DNA of 64,000 bases, from the NCBI GenBank assembly GCA_013400155.1, contig VXBM01001299.1:124001-188000 (forward strand), given 5' to 3'. The translations under genes and the position numbers were made by a program. This DNA comes from Helopsaltes ochotensis (lineage: Eukaryota > Chordata > Aves > Passeriformes > Locustellidae). This document shows, piece by piece, positions 1-13,642 of the stretch. Position 1 is the stretch's first letter. Each line of letters begins with the position of its first letter. The notes under the pieces are model-generated. The model saw only the letters and a program-made list of their open reading frames with translations, was not told the origin of the DNA and did not search any database.

Positions 1-1592
1 TTGTTCTGGTTCTGTGTGATATCAAGTTGTGGATAATGTAGGCAGAAAGAAAAGGTAAATTTATTTCAGGAGAAAATCGTGAAGAATTTTCGCTGACAGC
101 TATTGCTTTTGAGAATGCATTTCTGTACAGCAGTTATTGTACTGTTATTACTGGACCGTGTTAGACTTATGATATATGTTGGAGTTTGTATGCAGCAGGA
201 GCACAATATTGGTTACTTAAAGAGAAAAATTTATTCACTTCTAAATTGCTTGAACCGTGCTTATGTGCTGTAAACAGGGCCATACTAAGAGTTAAAGATG
301 TATAATGCAACTTTAAGAAGAAAACTTTCTCATGTCTATATTTTAATTTATTTACTAGATTTTATAGTCAAACAATACAGTTGCAAGATAGAAATTATGA
401 AGCAGAGGGTTGCTGAATGGGATTCAGAGAGAATATGAAAAAAATATAAAATACAAATAAAGAAAAACAAATCTTGACATGAAGGTAGCAGGAGCTGCAA
501 AAGAAAATGCCCATACTCAGTGCTCATAGAGTCCTCAGAGAAGAAAAAGAGCAGAGGACAAATTGGGATATCTCCATAGGTTCCTTTTGTATGTTTGTCC
601 CCTCATTTGAACCTAAAAGCCATCTCTTTATTCACATACAACTCCCCAGGAGTCTCAAAGGAGCCAGCTTTCTTGGATATATTCAGGCCTCTCCCAAATA
701 TACTATCTGATAATGAAGGATTGAAGAAAATCAGGTCACTGACAACACAGATGCTGAAATTTGCTCGTGTATGATTACTAAGGCCTTGTACTAAGGCCAA
801 ATACAAGTTTTTGTGTAGTCCCAGGGGAGGCTCACCATTTACCTTCATTGGTTTCAAACAGAATTCTCTTCTATAACTGGTTCAGATTAGTAATGCAGTC
901 TTTCTAGAAAACAAATGAGTCCACACAGAAAGCTTTAAGATAGTTTTCAATGAGCAGAAACACTGGTATACAGTGGTTACAAAAAAAAAAAAAAAAACAA
1001 AAGGAAATGAAACAACTTTTTTTATTTTCGCTATTCACCATCATGTTTAATATTAGTTCTGTAGCCTCAGGTGCAGGCAGGGTGCTTTGGACACTATTCT
1101 CAAAGCTAGCAACACAAAAAAAAAACCACAACAAAACAAACTACACAACGCCCCTGTGATCCTCCTTTTGTACTCAAATTCAGTCCATAAGAGTGAAAAC
1201 TCAGATCCATTGAAGTTAATAGGAAAACTTTTACTGAATATACTGAGGCCTCAATTTTATTTGCTGTATATATAAAAAAAATATTACATTTTCCTCTTTT
1301 TTCTTTCTCTAACCTTATTAAACAAGACATCATTAGAAATGCTTAGGATTAATTTATGCTGTTGCAGATGATACAAAGCAGTACAGAATTTGACTCATTC
1401 TATAAATAGGAATCAAAGCAGGTAATTGCATGTGAAATGGTGCTAGCCTTGAAGAATAGTTGATTATCAATAATTATGATGCCTGTGCTGACTACTTTGA
1501 CTTTTACAGTTCCCTTCAATTTACATTATTTAGATGTATAGAAGGGAGAAAAATGAAACAAGAGCTTCAGCCTATTCGGGGAAATAAAATTC

Positions 1593-1610
1593 AAAAAAAA
1601 AAAAAAAAAA

Positions 1611-1655
<45 letters not shown>
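1593..1655. repeat. Poly(A) tract of 63 bp
   Basis: This is an almost pure A run broken by one T at 1,612. I see no retrocopy or coding body upstream of it. Birds lack active L1-type poly(A) retrotransposition, so a long A tract need not mark a retrogene. It also creates a false lysine-rich frame on the plus strand. Confidence 0.95.
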
Positions 1656-1659
<4 letters not shown>

Positions 1660-4500
1660 AAAACAACCTTCATTTCTCAAAAGAACAACTAGATAGACTG
1701 CATTTGAGAGCCATCAACACTATCAGCATTTAAAAGACAAACAAGACAGTGAGAGTAAAAATAATGTGATAAAACAATTCACAACTAATATCAGGAAAAT
1801 TGAAATTTCAACATTGCTGTCACTCTGCTGACTGAGTTGAAGAGGTGAGCTGATGTAGGGCTTTTTTTAAAGCTGTGATTGGCCTGCCAGCATGGATTTG
1901 TGTTGTCATGCTGAGGGCCTCTCTAATAGCCCAGAGGTAGCAGGTGGCTGCTGACTTACAGAGGCTTGCATCTATTTTATTATTTGTTGGCTCTTTTATC
2001 CCTGACAGATTCAAACACAAATAAATTCAATCAAGGACCTCTACCTTTCTATGATTCCATTTGGTACCTGTAGCGAGCTGCAGCACATTTCTGAAATAAC
2101 GTGACAACTGTCCCAGTGATGTGACTAGAGGTAAACAAGATGTTTTATATCCTTGGTGGTGATGGCTGGGCATCTGAATCAGGGAAGAAAAGAAATACGA
2201 GTTTCTTGTGGAGTTCACAACAGGGAAAACCAGTGAACTTTAGGACAGAGACCTTAGAGAATTTTCCATAGAAATCTAAAGGTGTAAAAATAAAGCAAAC
2301 TATTGTTTTGCATGAAAGTTTTGAACAAGTATTTTGAGAACTGTACACAAAATCTTTAGGTACAATTGTAAAGAATGTAACCACTTGGTACAAAGTGGTT
2401 ATACTGTAAGCATGCGCCTGAGTTTCCACATTCTTCACCATATGGAAGTTGAAAGTAGCTTTCCATCACTTTAGGGTTAATAAGAGATCTTCATCCCCGT
2501 GAGTGGTGAAAAGTTGATTGCCAAAGGAGTTTACTATGTCTGAGTCAGTCGGTGAATGTCCTTGCCTCAGGCCTTTTGGTGAATGTTGGCTATCTCTGAG
2601 GTCAGTCTGTCACAGGCGGTCCCAAAACCTGAGGTCTGCTGAAAAGTAATTCTCCTTTAGAAGGTGCATGTACAGGCATTCTGCTTTTATTCTACTCTGA
2701 CAACAGAGGCTCATTTTTATGAAGTATCTGCAGAATTGGTTGAATGTAAAGATGAGATTCTCCTTGGATCTGGATTACATTTACGTTGTAGAGGTGAATG
2801 CCCCTAAATAGGAAGAAAATATCAACTAGTAAATATTTGTGAATTTTATTTTACTTGTTCTCTTCACAGAAATTTTTTGAGAAATCTGACAGTAACTGTT
2901 GAATCAAGGTAAAGTTATCTTTCATCCCATTTACATTTCACTTGGATTATAGGATGATATATATAACACGAAAGTATAATTTTCAAGAATTTTCTACTCA
3001 GTCTAAGCGAGGCAATCATTCTTCCACCATGTGTCAGGACTGAGAGATTTTAAGGCATTTTCATGTTCTAGTAAAAGGCATTTCTGATTAAATTATTCTG
3101 CTAACTTTTATCCAGGAAGCAGTATTCCAAATTCCTATTCAGTCATTTCACCATATTGCTGAATTGCTCCCATTTTCCTTCAATTGAAAGGAATAGATAG
3201 ATGGTACAACATTGATTCCACCTCACATGACCCTGACCCAGCTTTCCCTTTTCTCCCTTCATTCCTCTGCAAAGAGAAGGAGTGATGTTAGGTCATTCAG
3301 GTAATTTCCATATACTCTCCTACTGCACTAAATCTTCATGTTTCTCTCAAAAAAACCCAAAAAAAACCCCTTAGAAGATCAGAAGAGATGGAAGCAGAGA
3401 TAACTAGCAGAAATTTAAGCATGTGTCAAATGGCAAAAACATTGAGTTTTCTCAGTGAGCCAAAGCGCAAAACTTGGGAATACCCAGCCACTAGGATTCA
3501 AGTGCAAAACTCCCACTTTTCTCTCTTTCTCAGGATTCTCCTCAAACAAATGCTTACTCTATCTTAGAATTAGGCAAAAATATTTACTCTACTTCCTTGC
3601 TCTTTCAAAACATTTATCATGGAGTTAGTGATAGTCAACACCTCTCGAAGACTTTGTTTCTTGAATCTTTTGTCGTATTATTTTTCTGTAAATATTTTTC
3701 TTATCTTGTGGTGAAGGCTGCCAAGCTTTGTCTGTCTACAGAGTTTCACACTGTGATGTCCTGCAAGTCAGTTCACGAGTCAGCACTTCTCTAGGTTATC
3801 AAACCTTGCTGCATCCAAAATAAAGTTTCATATGATTTTGAACTAAACAGTAGAAATTCCTTGAAAATCATTTTAGGCTCCGCAAATTGCAAATTGAGTA
3901 CCTTTCTTGTTTTCTGTGTTCGTGGTCTGACTTATCAGTTGCAAACCTTGAAAGGTTTCAGGAGAAGACTCACCTGGGTCTTGATTGGGTGGTAATTACA
4001 GGTAAATGCAAGCATAGGGTGGCACAAATACTCAGGTTTAGCCAATTTAAACTCAATTTGGGATCCAGGGACAGATTATAGAGTAGACGCTAAGCAGGTT
4101 TGTGTTTTCCTTTTCACAGATAATTTCACAAAGTCCCAGGAATAGCTGTGGACCATTGCCCATACTCTGAGCTTTATCCTTTAAATCAAAACATGTCCCT
4201 GAACAGAGAGGAATAACACAGTGTAGCAAAAGAGAAAATGACTGGATTTTGTGCCAATTCTTCTATATGTAGAAGTTCCTTTTCCTAGTTAGCCTTTTCT
4301 GACTTGTTTCTCAAAAAATAAAACCCACACAACACAAAGCAAAACAACAAAAAACCCAAAACAAAACCCTCCCAAAGCAGCCAACAACCAAAACGTGCAT
4401 ATAAATTTCATGAGTCAACACACCTATACAGCCATATTAAAAATGACAACTGAGGACAACTTGTTTCAATGAGGAAAACAAGAATCACATATGTAAACTA

Positions 4501-4521
4501 TATAAATATATATATATATAT
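4501..4521. repeat. Short (TA)n microsatellite
   Basis: An imperfect TA dinucleotide run of about 20 bp lies in AT-rich sequence. It shows no other feature. Confidence 0.8.
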
Positions 4522-6362
4522 ACATATTTATCTCAAAGAAAGATATAATTTGGACAATGCTTCAGAAAGTAAAAACCAAAAAGGAATAAAAAGAGATTTT
4601 TGATACAGAATACCTTTAAAACGTTTAGAGAACTTTAGGAATGAGTCAGACTAAATGTACCAGTCCAGAAAAGAATAAGCTAATTTGTAACAGTCCCTGT
4701 AAACACAGTTGTGCTATAATGTCCGCTGTTCTATCTAGTCTGAAAGTTGGTTCTTTCATACATACACGTTTAGCTATAAAGTACTGCTGAAGAGGAAATT
4801 GGAAAAGAGGTTATTATTTCAGCTATCCTTGATTCAAGGCACTTGGATTCAAGTTCCCAGACTTGGATAACTTTGGTTCATTGACTCTGGGCTTCAGACT
4901 TGCATCAGCACAAAGGAGGTGGTAAATCTGTAACTCACAGAAGCAGAACGCACATTAAATGTTCCTGGAATTTCAGAAGCCTGCTAGATGCTTGCACAAT
5001 AAATGTCGTGGAAGGCCTAGAAATAAAACGTTTAATGAATGAGTCATATCCTTGTCTTCTGTAGTATCCTCTCTCTTTATCCCAAGTAAGAAACGTAACC
5101 CAATTAATTTGTTTAGTGTTTCCAAACACGCCTGGGAAAATCATATTTGCTCACTTCACCCTCCTCTATAAAATAAATGCAGTTTGTGTACCAGTCACTT
5201 CCAATAGGATAAATTCAGAAAGATGCCCTCTGTTTATACCCACAGAAAAGTGTACTTAGAGACTTTGTGGTGAGAGTGATTATGAACGTTCACACTGTAA
5301 CAAATTTGAATGCAGAGTTTTGCTGTTTGCTGGGTTTATTTTTTTCTTTTTTTTTTTTCTTTTTGCAACTAAATATTTAGGGTTCCAACCAAAAATATTT
5401 AAACTAAAATGAACTGGAGTCATAGTTTTATAGGTATGCTGCATGATAAATGCTTCTAAGTATAAGCACGTCTTCAAAGAAGCATTTTTTTCTAGTTTCT
5501 TTGTAAGAGAAAAAGTAACCATAAAAGTAACCATACCAATGCATCAAGAGCTTTGGCTACTAAAGTACATTTTAACATAAATTACATGATGGGAGGGAAT
5601 TTCCACTTTCCTGAGGAAAGAATGCTGGGAAAATTTACTGGTTACCTGCTGCAAAACTTCCAGGTAGGTACATCCTTCAAACTGAATTCAATGCTGCAGG
5701 TCCATTTCTAATTAGAAAAGTTGTGTAGTATCCTCCATATGTTAACTTCAAATATGCTGTGTTTTTTACACCACTGTATCCATAAAGCTTTTCAAAATAT
5801 GAAGTTTTCTGCATATATGCAGAGGATGAATCACCACTGTTTGCACCTGAAAGGACTCAATTTATCCTGTTTGCATACAAAATTTAATGCTTTTTCTAAC
5901 CAAAGAGTGTTTGTGGGCATCCAATGGTTCTCTGACTTTTGAGCTTCCCAAACAAGCTTGCCACATCTGATACTATTAAATATTTAGAGTTGAGAAGGAA
6001 ATTACATTTTAAAAATCACTTCTTGAGTTGAAAACACAAGACTCAAGTTGTTCAGTAAAAAACCTGGTACTGTGAGTCAGGCAGTGTGTGCAATGCTTTA
6101 ATTTCTCTAATAAGACAGCATAATGGCCCATTATTGTTTTTACATGCCACCTTACTTTGCTCTTTGAACAATTTTTCTGTCAAATTTTCTTTTAGCCTCG
6201 ATATATTACATTTGTATTGACCCTGGGCCCTTTCAAAATATTATGTTAGAAAAATGTTGAAGTGTTTCACTAAAAGTGTTCAAAGCCACTTACAGCCTTC
6301 CAGTAAACACGTGTTATTCATCTCTCCATTAGAGGCATTATGTGTTGGTTTATGGGTATGTG

Positions 6363-6530
6363 TTTGTATATTTATACCTATATATACATATGTATCTATA
6401 GCTGTGCTTTTATATGTATGTACATAAATACATATATATGAAAATATGCATATACACCCTTGTATGTAGGAATTGTAAAAACCTAAATACGATTGGAAAC
6501 TTGCTACTATATATATATATACACACAAAG
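6363..6530. repeat. Imperfect TA/TGTA-rich simple repeat
   Basis: About 170 bp is dominated by TATA, TATG and TACA steps and ends in a purer TA run followed by ACACAC. It looks like a degenerate microsatellite. A minus-strand frame reading Tyr, Ile, Cys and Val repeats through it is an artefact of the repeat. Confidence 0.75.
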
Positions 6531-6781
6531 GGACATTAAGAATTCACAGAAAAGTTGATAGATCAGCTAGAGCAAAAGCAAGCTCTGCAGCTGGTAGTTC
6601 TTATGAATTTTAGAGTTGGCTTCCTGTTCAGAGGCTTCTTTTGATCTATTTTCATTAATGGGTGCAACAAAGACAAATTCAGCTTGAGCAGCCCAACAAA
6701 ATGGTTACATATAAATATGCTATTGCTTATTTCCCCCTTTGCATTACAGAAGACCTTAAATTAACCCTGGAATAATTTATG

Positions 6782-6992
6782 GTGTCAGCGGTGAGGCAAT
6801 GGAACAGGTTTCCCAGAGAAGCAGTAGATGCTGCGTTCCTGGATGCAAGACCAGGTTGGATGGGGCTCTGAGGAATCTGCTGTACTGGAAGGTGTTGCTG
6901 CTCATGGCAGGGAGGGTAAGAACTAGATGATCTTTAAACTTCTTTCCAACCCCACCCAAGCCATTCTGTGATATATGATATGATATGTTATG
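6782..6992 (+). mobile_element. CR1 LINE 3' end fragment
   Basis: The sequence follows the avian CR1 3' untranslated end in order: a GGTGAGGCAATGGAACAGG segment, CCCAGAGA, AGGTTGGATGGGGCTCTG, CTGCTCATGGCAGGG, ACTAGATGATCTTTAAA, and TTCCAACC before a CATTCTGTGAT-type tail. The tail runs into a degenerate ATATGAT repeat, as expected for CR1, which ends in short repeats and not poly(A). It is 5' truncated to about 200 bp, the usual fate of CR1 copies, and carries no coding sequence. CR1 is the dominant avian non-LTR retrotransposon. The match is from memory, but the ordered blocks are distinctive. Confidence 0.92.
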
Positions 6993-7003
6993 ACATATCA
7001 TAT
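6978..7003. repeat. 10-bp inverted repeat at the CR1 tail
   Basis: ATATGATATG at 6,978-6,987 is the reverse complement of the bases at 6,994-7,003, with a 6-base spacer. It probably arose from the AT-rich terminal repeat of the adjoining CR1 and is not a separate element. Confidence 0.8.
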
Positions 7004-10000
7004 TTTCTAGGTATGTGAATGTGGCGCTTCTACTACAGGAGATGATCTGAAATTACAGATTTGGGGGAAACTAGGGTTTTGCTGTTTAAATATCCCTGCC
7101 ATGATCAAGTGTGTCATAAAAGTTCTTTTATTTGCTCTGTCTTGGAACTTCTGAGATCTGCTCCACTTCTCTCTGGTCAGTTTAAAAAAAAATTTATTCT
7201 TCCGAGGTTAGAAAGCACTTCCTAATTTTCATGCAAAATTTATGCGTGAACCTTTTGGATGTGTTTAGTCTTATTTACACATTAGCTTTTAGCTCAAATA
7301 TCACTTCACTTTTTTCTCTCTGGTTTTATCCTGATACGTTTATTGGCTGAAGTCATATACCCTCTGATTTTTAGTTTTGCTCATTTAAGAACACCAGAAG
7401 TTTGCAGTCCATTCTAAAGAGGTATCTTTATTCTAGTCATAATAAATATCTGAAACTATTGAATCTGATTTAAGGCTTACTTCAGTTTGAACATGCTTCT
7501 CTCCAGAATGTATATAAATTGTGTCTACTATTTTCAGGGCCTCATGGTATGTCGTACATTGATATAGACATTTCTGTATTTTTTTACTGGAAATTAGTTA
7601 ATTGGTCAATTCCCTACTTCAATGATTCATTGCTGGTCTTTTCAAGTAGCAAAAAGGAATGATACTTTACTTTTTGTGTCAAAAATGAGCTCAACATTTT
7701 AGTTGCTAGTGGTGTTGGTGATGGGAAATAAGGAGAAGCTATTGTGTATTTCCTGCTGAATACGTTAAATTATTTTAAAAGTGTTTTGGGACATTCCCAA
7801 CATTGTGAAGCAAAGGTGTGACATGTATTGCTAATTGTAAATACAAACAATAATGGTACAGGCTGATGACTCATTCAAATAATTGCAGTACGTACACAGC
7901 TAGCAATGAAATGGAGTGGAGACCTAGATTGTGCAGTAATATAAAATAACAGTTACACAATGAGGAGCTTTTAAACCCTTTCAAAGCATCATAAATACAA
8001 ATACAAATGAACCAGGCAGGCCAATATTTTCTGTTTGAAAGTGTTTAATCAGAAAGGGAAAAGTGCTGTTAACATTAATTTTGGAGGAAACTTTCTTTGT
8101 TTATTTTCTGTTTTGCAGCAACAACAATAAAAAAAAAAATTGTGAGGAGTTCTGATGGCATTTAAGTTTCTGTTCACATTTTTCCTAGTGATAATATCAT
8201 TTCTCTTCCCACCTTTTTGAGAAAAAAATAAAGTAGAAAAAAGGAGAAAAAAATAAGCATGAAATATTTTGACATTTTCCTCCAGTAGATATTTTTTAGA
8301 AAACAAGCTTGCATTAAATGAGAAATTTTAATCTCTGTTCAGCTAAAAAGCACCAGTATATAATGAAGTCATTTTTTCTCTTTTATTTCCTTGAGGATCC
8401 ATCTTCTACTTTCCACATCTATAGATATCTTAATTCTGTGACCTACAAAGTCTGGTACCATTTCCTGTTTCTCCAAAAACTCAAACCCACCCAGGAAACA
8501 AATAAATAAACAGAAAACATGAAATGTTTCAGGGCTTGAAATGAGACTTTTGACCTTCAGGTTAATCTTTGATTTGTGTCACAAACCCAGAGTTCCTGTT
8601 TGAGTAAATCAATTGTCTTACACCAGTAAAAAACCGTGAGGTACCTGCAGGGTGGAAGAGAGAGAGAGAGGGAAGGTGTACTGAGAGAAAAGAAAAAATG
8701 AGATAATTCTGATCAGTGTGCAGGAAGGGGGGTTCACAGCTGAGAAACTTTCTGTAGGCAGCAAAAAAGAATGAATGAGGATGAACCTGTAGAAGCACAG
8801 TCAAATGATGTTTAGGAAGCTCTAAGCAGCAAATATTGTCACAGAGCTGTGTACAGGTGTATTTTCCAGAATACGTAGGAATATCAAGCAGAGATGGGAT
8901 CTGATACTTCAGTAGCAAACAAGAAAGGCTCAGTAGATTAGGGGCTCCAAAGAGCCTTGGATGTAAAAATAAGTGATCTCAATTTGGTGTGATAGAAGCA
9001 GAGTGAATAGAAAGATGCATAAAGAGGGCTGTCATTACCAAAGCAATGAGCTAGGAAAATGATATTTGGCTGAAACATTTTGAATATGGCAAGAACATGA
9101 GTGAAAACTTTATTAGGGTGTGTCTGTATGTGGAAAGATATACCTTGTGATGGAAATTAGGTATACTGAAAGTTTTCTGTAGCTAGAATCTCACAATGCA
9201 AAAAGATGATGGAGTCACATAATTTTAGACTCACGTGATTAGGTCTTTTAGTGATGAGGGATAGGGTGATAATGTTTAGAGAAAATTTAAAAAGAAGAAG
9301 AGTAATGAACTGGGAGAGAAAAAAATCCCATCAAAACAAACAACTAAAAAATCCACACTCCACCTTAATTTTTTCCACCTTCATCTTGTGTTTTTAGAAA
9401 ATCAGACCAGTAGCCAGGGAGACAGACCAAAATTTTAATCAAGCAGGAAAGGCCAAATCTTTGGAGCAGAGGTAGATTTACAAGTGTTGATGTGCCAGAA
9501 GGTGCAGAAATAGTGAATATAATATTTTTGAAGTAATGTTTGTGGATTGTTTGGACCAGTGTTTTGGTATAGATCAAAAGGAGAAAATCAAATTATGATA
9601 TCTGGGGAAACAATCTGGAGAAAGGACACTGGAGGAATAAAAATAGATGTATATGAAATTCTGGATAAGTTTTTTATGGAAGTTAACATAAAATCCCTGT
9701 GAATGAAATTTGTAATTGCACAATTGCCATCATGATGGCAAAAGGATAATTCTAAAATATCTGGATCATGCAGTCAAACAAGCCCATATATCTAGACCTG
9801 TATAAATATTTTTGTAAGGGAAGTACTAGTGCAGGAAAATGATTGCATATCAAACATGGAAAATTGCACATATGCAAAAAATTGGCTGATAAGAAAATAA
9901 AACCCATATTATAAATCATTGTTTGGAAATAATTTTTGTAAAAATTGAATGTAATTGAATGCATGAAAGCTTTTTGTGTGGAGATGTGGCAAAAAGGAAG

Positions 10001-10229
10001 AATGACATTTTGAAATATGTATAACACTAATAAGATGTGTACTACAGGTTTTTTGCAGTTTTGGCATCTTTGGCATCTCCACTTTTTAAAAATGTTGATA
10101 GAATGAAACTTACGACATACTCCTCCTGTCTTCTCTACAAAGAGAGAACACAAATGACATCACACAGTGCTTTTCCTTTTTTTTTTTTTTTAAGAATTGA
10201 TTTGTTATTGATTTTGTTCCTTCTGTGAC
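6993..10229. other. AT-rich noncoding stretch, no gene recognised
   Basis: No exon or known repeat stands out. It contains a short (AG)n run near 8,658-8,672 and a perfect 18-bp palindrome at 9,724-9,741. The minus-strand open frames of 118 and 133 codons near 8.6-8.9 and 9.75-10.15 kb have no recognisable domain. They are ordinary for AT-rich sequence read on six frames. Confidence 0.65.
9724..9741. repeat. Perfect 18-bp palindrome
   Basis: TTGCCATC at 9,724-9,731, then AT, then GATGGCAA at 9,734-9,741 reads the same on both strands with no spacer. It has the symmetry of a dimeric protein-binding site, but I know no factor that would bind it. It may be chance. Confidence 0.9.
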
Positions 10230-10292
10230 TTGAGGTTTGCATAAGATGATCTCCTGATTCCTTTCCAACCTAAATCAGTCTAAGAGCTATGA
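10230..10292 (+). mobile_element. CR1 LINE 3' terminal fragment
   Basis: A short piece resembles the last 60 bases of a CR1: GATGATCTCCTGA, then CCTTTCCAACCT, then a decayed ATTCTATGAT-type end (AGCTATGAT). It is badly truncated and diverged. The order of GATGATCT, TTCCAACC and TATGAT supports the call. Confidence 0.7.
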
Positions 10293-10595
10293 TAATGGCA
10301 TTTTCATAAAATAATGGGAGCAAAGGGCATACCAGCAGCTATTTGACACATTCAAAAGAGAAATGACACATTTTCTCACATAAAGAAGACTAGTTATCAT
10401 TAAGAAAAAGATTGAAAGTGCTTGAAGGAAATTTATTGGATTCCTCTTCCCGTGATGCTTTGATTTCAAAGTTGCCTGAATTCCCAATGATGTGCTTTAG
10501 CTAAGTTTTGCTGCAGTCCTACACAAGTGGCTGGGCTGCATACAAAGTTAAGTAGATGAAATGCAACGTCCCGTGGTTTGATGAGGGTCAAAGTA

Positions 10596-10644
10596 GGTGA
10601 AGCAGTTGTCCCTTCTGGCCTTCCACTCTGGGAATCTATGATTC
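10596..10644 (+). mobile_element. Possible CR1-type 3' end of an older subfamily
   Basis: TCCCTTCTGGCCTT followed by an ATCTATGATTC ending resembles the 3' tail of older CR1 subfamilies that carry CTTCTGGCCTT in place of TTCCAACC. Only about 50 bp can be aligned by eye, so this is tentative. Confidence 0.5.
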
Positions 10645-13559
10645 ATATTAATCTTGTTCGGAGTCTATTTTTTGGTAAGCTGTTCCTTCCTTACAACAGT
10701 TTTGTTTTCTCCACTCTGATCTGAAATAATTTTCTAGGAAGTGACAGATTTCCCAAGGGAAATATCACAGCTTCATGATTTTACTTGATGGCACTAACTT
10801 GGCCTTTAATTTTGGGACTACAAGTGAGTTTAAAAGCAAGTGTGACAAAGCCAGTGGTATGTGAAAAAATATTTGATACCTTTAAAATTATTTTAAAATA
10901 CTTACTGGAGGCTCATGCTAGCTAAATATTTTTTTCCACAGACAAATGAAGATGCAAAGAAAAGACTATAGGGATGATTTGATTTAATTTTGATTTCCTT
11001 TGCACCTTTTTTAAGAATAAAAAGAAGATAAAAGGTGTTCTCAGATGGTTAATATTAAATATTCAGGTTCAGATTTTCAAAGACGCCTATGGGGTTTGAA
11101 ATCCTGCTTTCTACTAATTTTTAAGCAAATATGCTAGTAAGCCTCAATTTTTAAGGGAGTTGTATCTTAATCAGTGCATCAAAATATCACCTCTCCTGCA
11201 TAGCTTTGTCAAAGATTCATACCTTATTTCTTGATTATTCTTTTGTTGTATTTGTTGTTGTTGTTACCACATAATGGCCTGCTAAGGCACTAAATACCTT
11301 CATCATTGCCTTAGCCTCCCTGAATCTAGATGATAATAAAATAATAGATCTTAATTAACTGACTGATAATACTTTCTGACCTGCATTTAACTAATTTTCA
11401 AATGGTGACACTCAAAAGAATGGGTTTTTTTGGTGCAAAATAACCAGCTCTAGGTGTTAGCAAGCTGATGTTTAGATCCAGACTATTAGGGGATTCTAAA
11501 TGTAAAACTATTAACTGGATGATCCTTGATCCCTGACATGAGCTTCCATCCACAGCCCAGTCCTTGCCTGCTCATCTCCCTGCGGGAACTACACTCTAAG
11601 AAGATTGCATTACACAAATAACAATGAGCTTGGATAGAGGACAAGCCAGGAGAGAGTCCATTAAACCTTTCACATCATTACAAGCCTCATTGTTTTGCAG
11701 ATGAGCAACATAAAGTAGAACATATGCATGAGGCCTCTTACTCACTCTCAGGGTACTGGGGATTTCAACTATCTGAACCTTGTTGATTGGTGGTAAATGA
11801 ATAAATAACCTTGAGATAATCCTTCCCTTTTGCTGAAAAGGTGCCCTGCTTAAATAGCCAATAATAATAATAATAAAAAAGGTCCAGATTTCCTTTATCA
11901 TCTTTTTGGTTCAGTTTTCTATGTACTATCCTGTAATTGCTCTGGTCCCTGCTTTTTGCCATCTGCTCACATCAGAAGCTGAAACTGGTGTTTGGATTGA
12001 ATTTTATTAAGCTGGTCCAGGAGAGGAAATCAAAAGAAAATTATAGGTAGTCTTCTCACAGTATCTGATTTAAGGCACAGGCCACCTTTGAAAAAGATAT
12101 TTTTCATGGGGACCTGGAGTTGTGAAGTTATCAATGTCCATGGCTGTGTGTCACAAGAAGTGGATAAAAAGTGATTTATTCAAAGTTTTACTGGCTGGTT
12201 TATCTTTGTATTGTGCTCCTACAAAAACTATTTTTTATGTTTTATGCTGGGTGACTGTTGATCATATTTCATTTTTTCATACTTAATATTAATTTTCATA
12301 TGATTTTTCCCAATATTATTTTTGTCTAATGTCAAAATGATGGTTTGTTTATTCGATTTTTGACCTATTGTAATAAAAGCAGAGAGGTCTAATTTTAGAT
12401 CAGAACACCAGTACACAGGCCTTTTAGAGGTTTCATTTAATGATAAGGTGCATACCTGCAAGGAATAGCTTGCTTAGCCAATTCTAGCTTAGTACTAGAA
12501 TTCTTTCTTAAAGAGAAAGGGAGAGTGAAAGAATAATAAATATTAACATTTTTGAACCCTCAGGAATAACCTTTAAGCTCAGATTCAGATCTATGGTGAT
12601 ATTTTAGCAAAGAACTACATAATATTTTTCCACTTTAGGATGAACTAAGTCAGGAGAACAGATTCTTACTGTGTTAAAAGTGAAAGACATTGATGTCTAT
12701 TACTTTTCATTTATCTCATCATATAGTCTTGTTTCTTTGCTAGCTTATTTTTTACACTCTAGGTATTAATCTGCTACACTGGTTGTGATCCTAATTAGCA
12801 GTGCTCACTAATATCTTGCATTTATCCTCTTTTCCTGAAGGAACCCACAATGTTGAGTGGTTTGGAAGGATATGGTCCCAATTTGAATTTGATCCTACCA
12901 AAGTTAGATTCATATAATGCAGCTCCCTGAGTCCAACAGGGCTACAGGTAAACTCTGAGAGCTCTACTAGTGACTCCTGATTCAGGATCATGCACTTCCT
13001 TTGGACTAAATGAGATGTGAACCTGTCTCATTGTTTGTGTATGTTTAACCAAAGGGAAAAGAAAAAGTCTCACAGCGAGTATGGGTGAGAAATTCTTAGC
13101 AGGCTTGCACACCCAGTGATTATTGTACCTTACTTATTTAGTCTAAATGCAAAAAGGCAGTGGTGGGTGAAACTGAAAAGGTTGACTGGTTGAGACAAGA
13201 TTTATTAAGAGTACAGTGATACTTAACCAAAGCAAACAGGCAAACCCCAGGACCTATAGGGCTGATTTCCAGAAGAAAATATTTTATAAAGAATTCTCAT
13301 GTGACTTCTTTTAATTTTAAGTTCTGCCTGGACATGACTGCCCAAATCTTTTTGGTAAAAAAATAAAAGAAAAAAAAAATTAGTGAGCTTAGGTGCCTTT
13401 TGAAATGACTTCTATAATTGATTTTTCATCCCAGGTTACACACCTATAACACTGATCTTTTTTCTCTCTGATGAAAGGGGGCCCTCTAAAGAAAAGAAGT
13501 AACATCCTTTAGAGCATGAATTCATGTGCAGCATCAATGTGTCTAGAGGAAAATATCTC

Positions 13560-13642
13560 AGGCAGGTAGGTGGATGGGAGGAGGAAGGTGGTGGGGTAAA
13601 GAGACAAAGCAGGCTGGGGGGAGAGAGGGAGCAGAGAGAGGT
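13560..13642 (+). repeat. G-rich purine tract
   Basis: About 80 bases are nearly all G and A on the plus strand, with many GG and GGG runs, then GAGAGAGGGAG-type sequence. It stands out from its AT-rich surroundings. Such tracts can form triplex or quadruplex structures or act as GA-binding promoter elements, but nothing here shows that it does. Confidence 0.6.

Larger units (their letters stand above)
1..6780. other. AT-rich noncoding stretch, no gene recognised
   Basis: I see no coding exon, RNA gene or clear transposon here. Open frames are short (98 codons at most), lie on both strands and match nothing I know. The stretch holds a poly(A) tract, TA and TA/TG simple repeats, a short hairpin near 2,376-2,403, and a somewhat GC-richer segment around 1,840-2,000 that could be an old repeat or a conserved element. 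It reads as intergenic or intronic vertebrate DNA. Confidence 0.7.

Noticed and set aside
1460..1696. Lysine-rich small protein
   Set aside because: It is simply the poly(A) tract translated.
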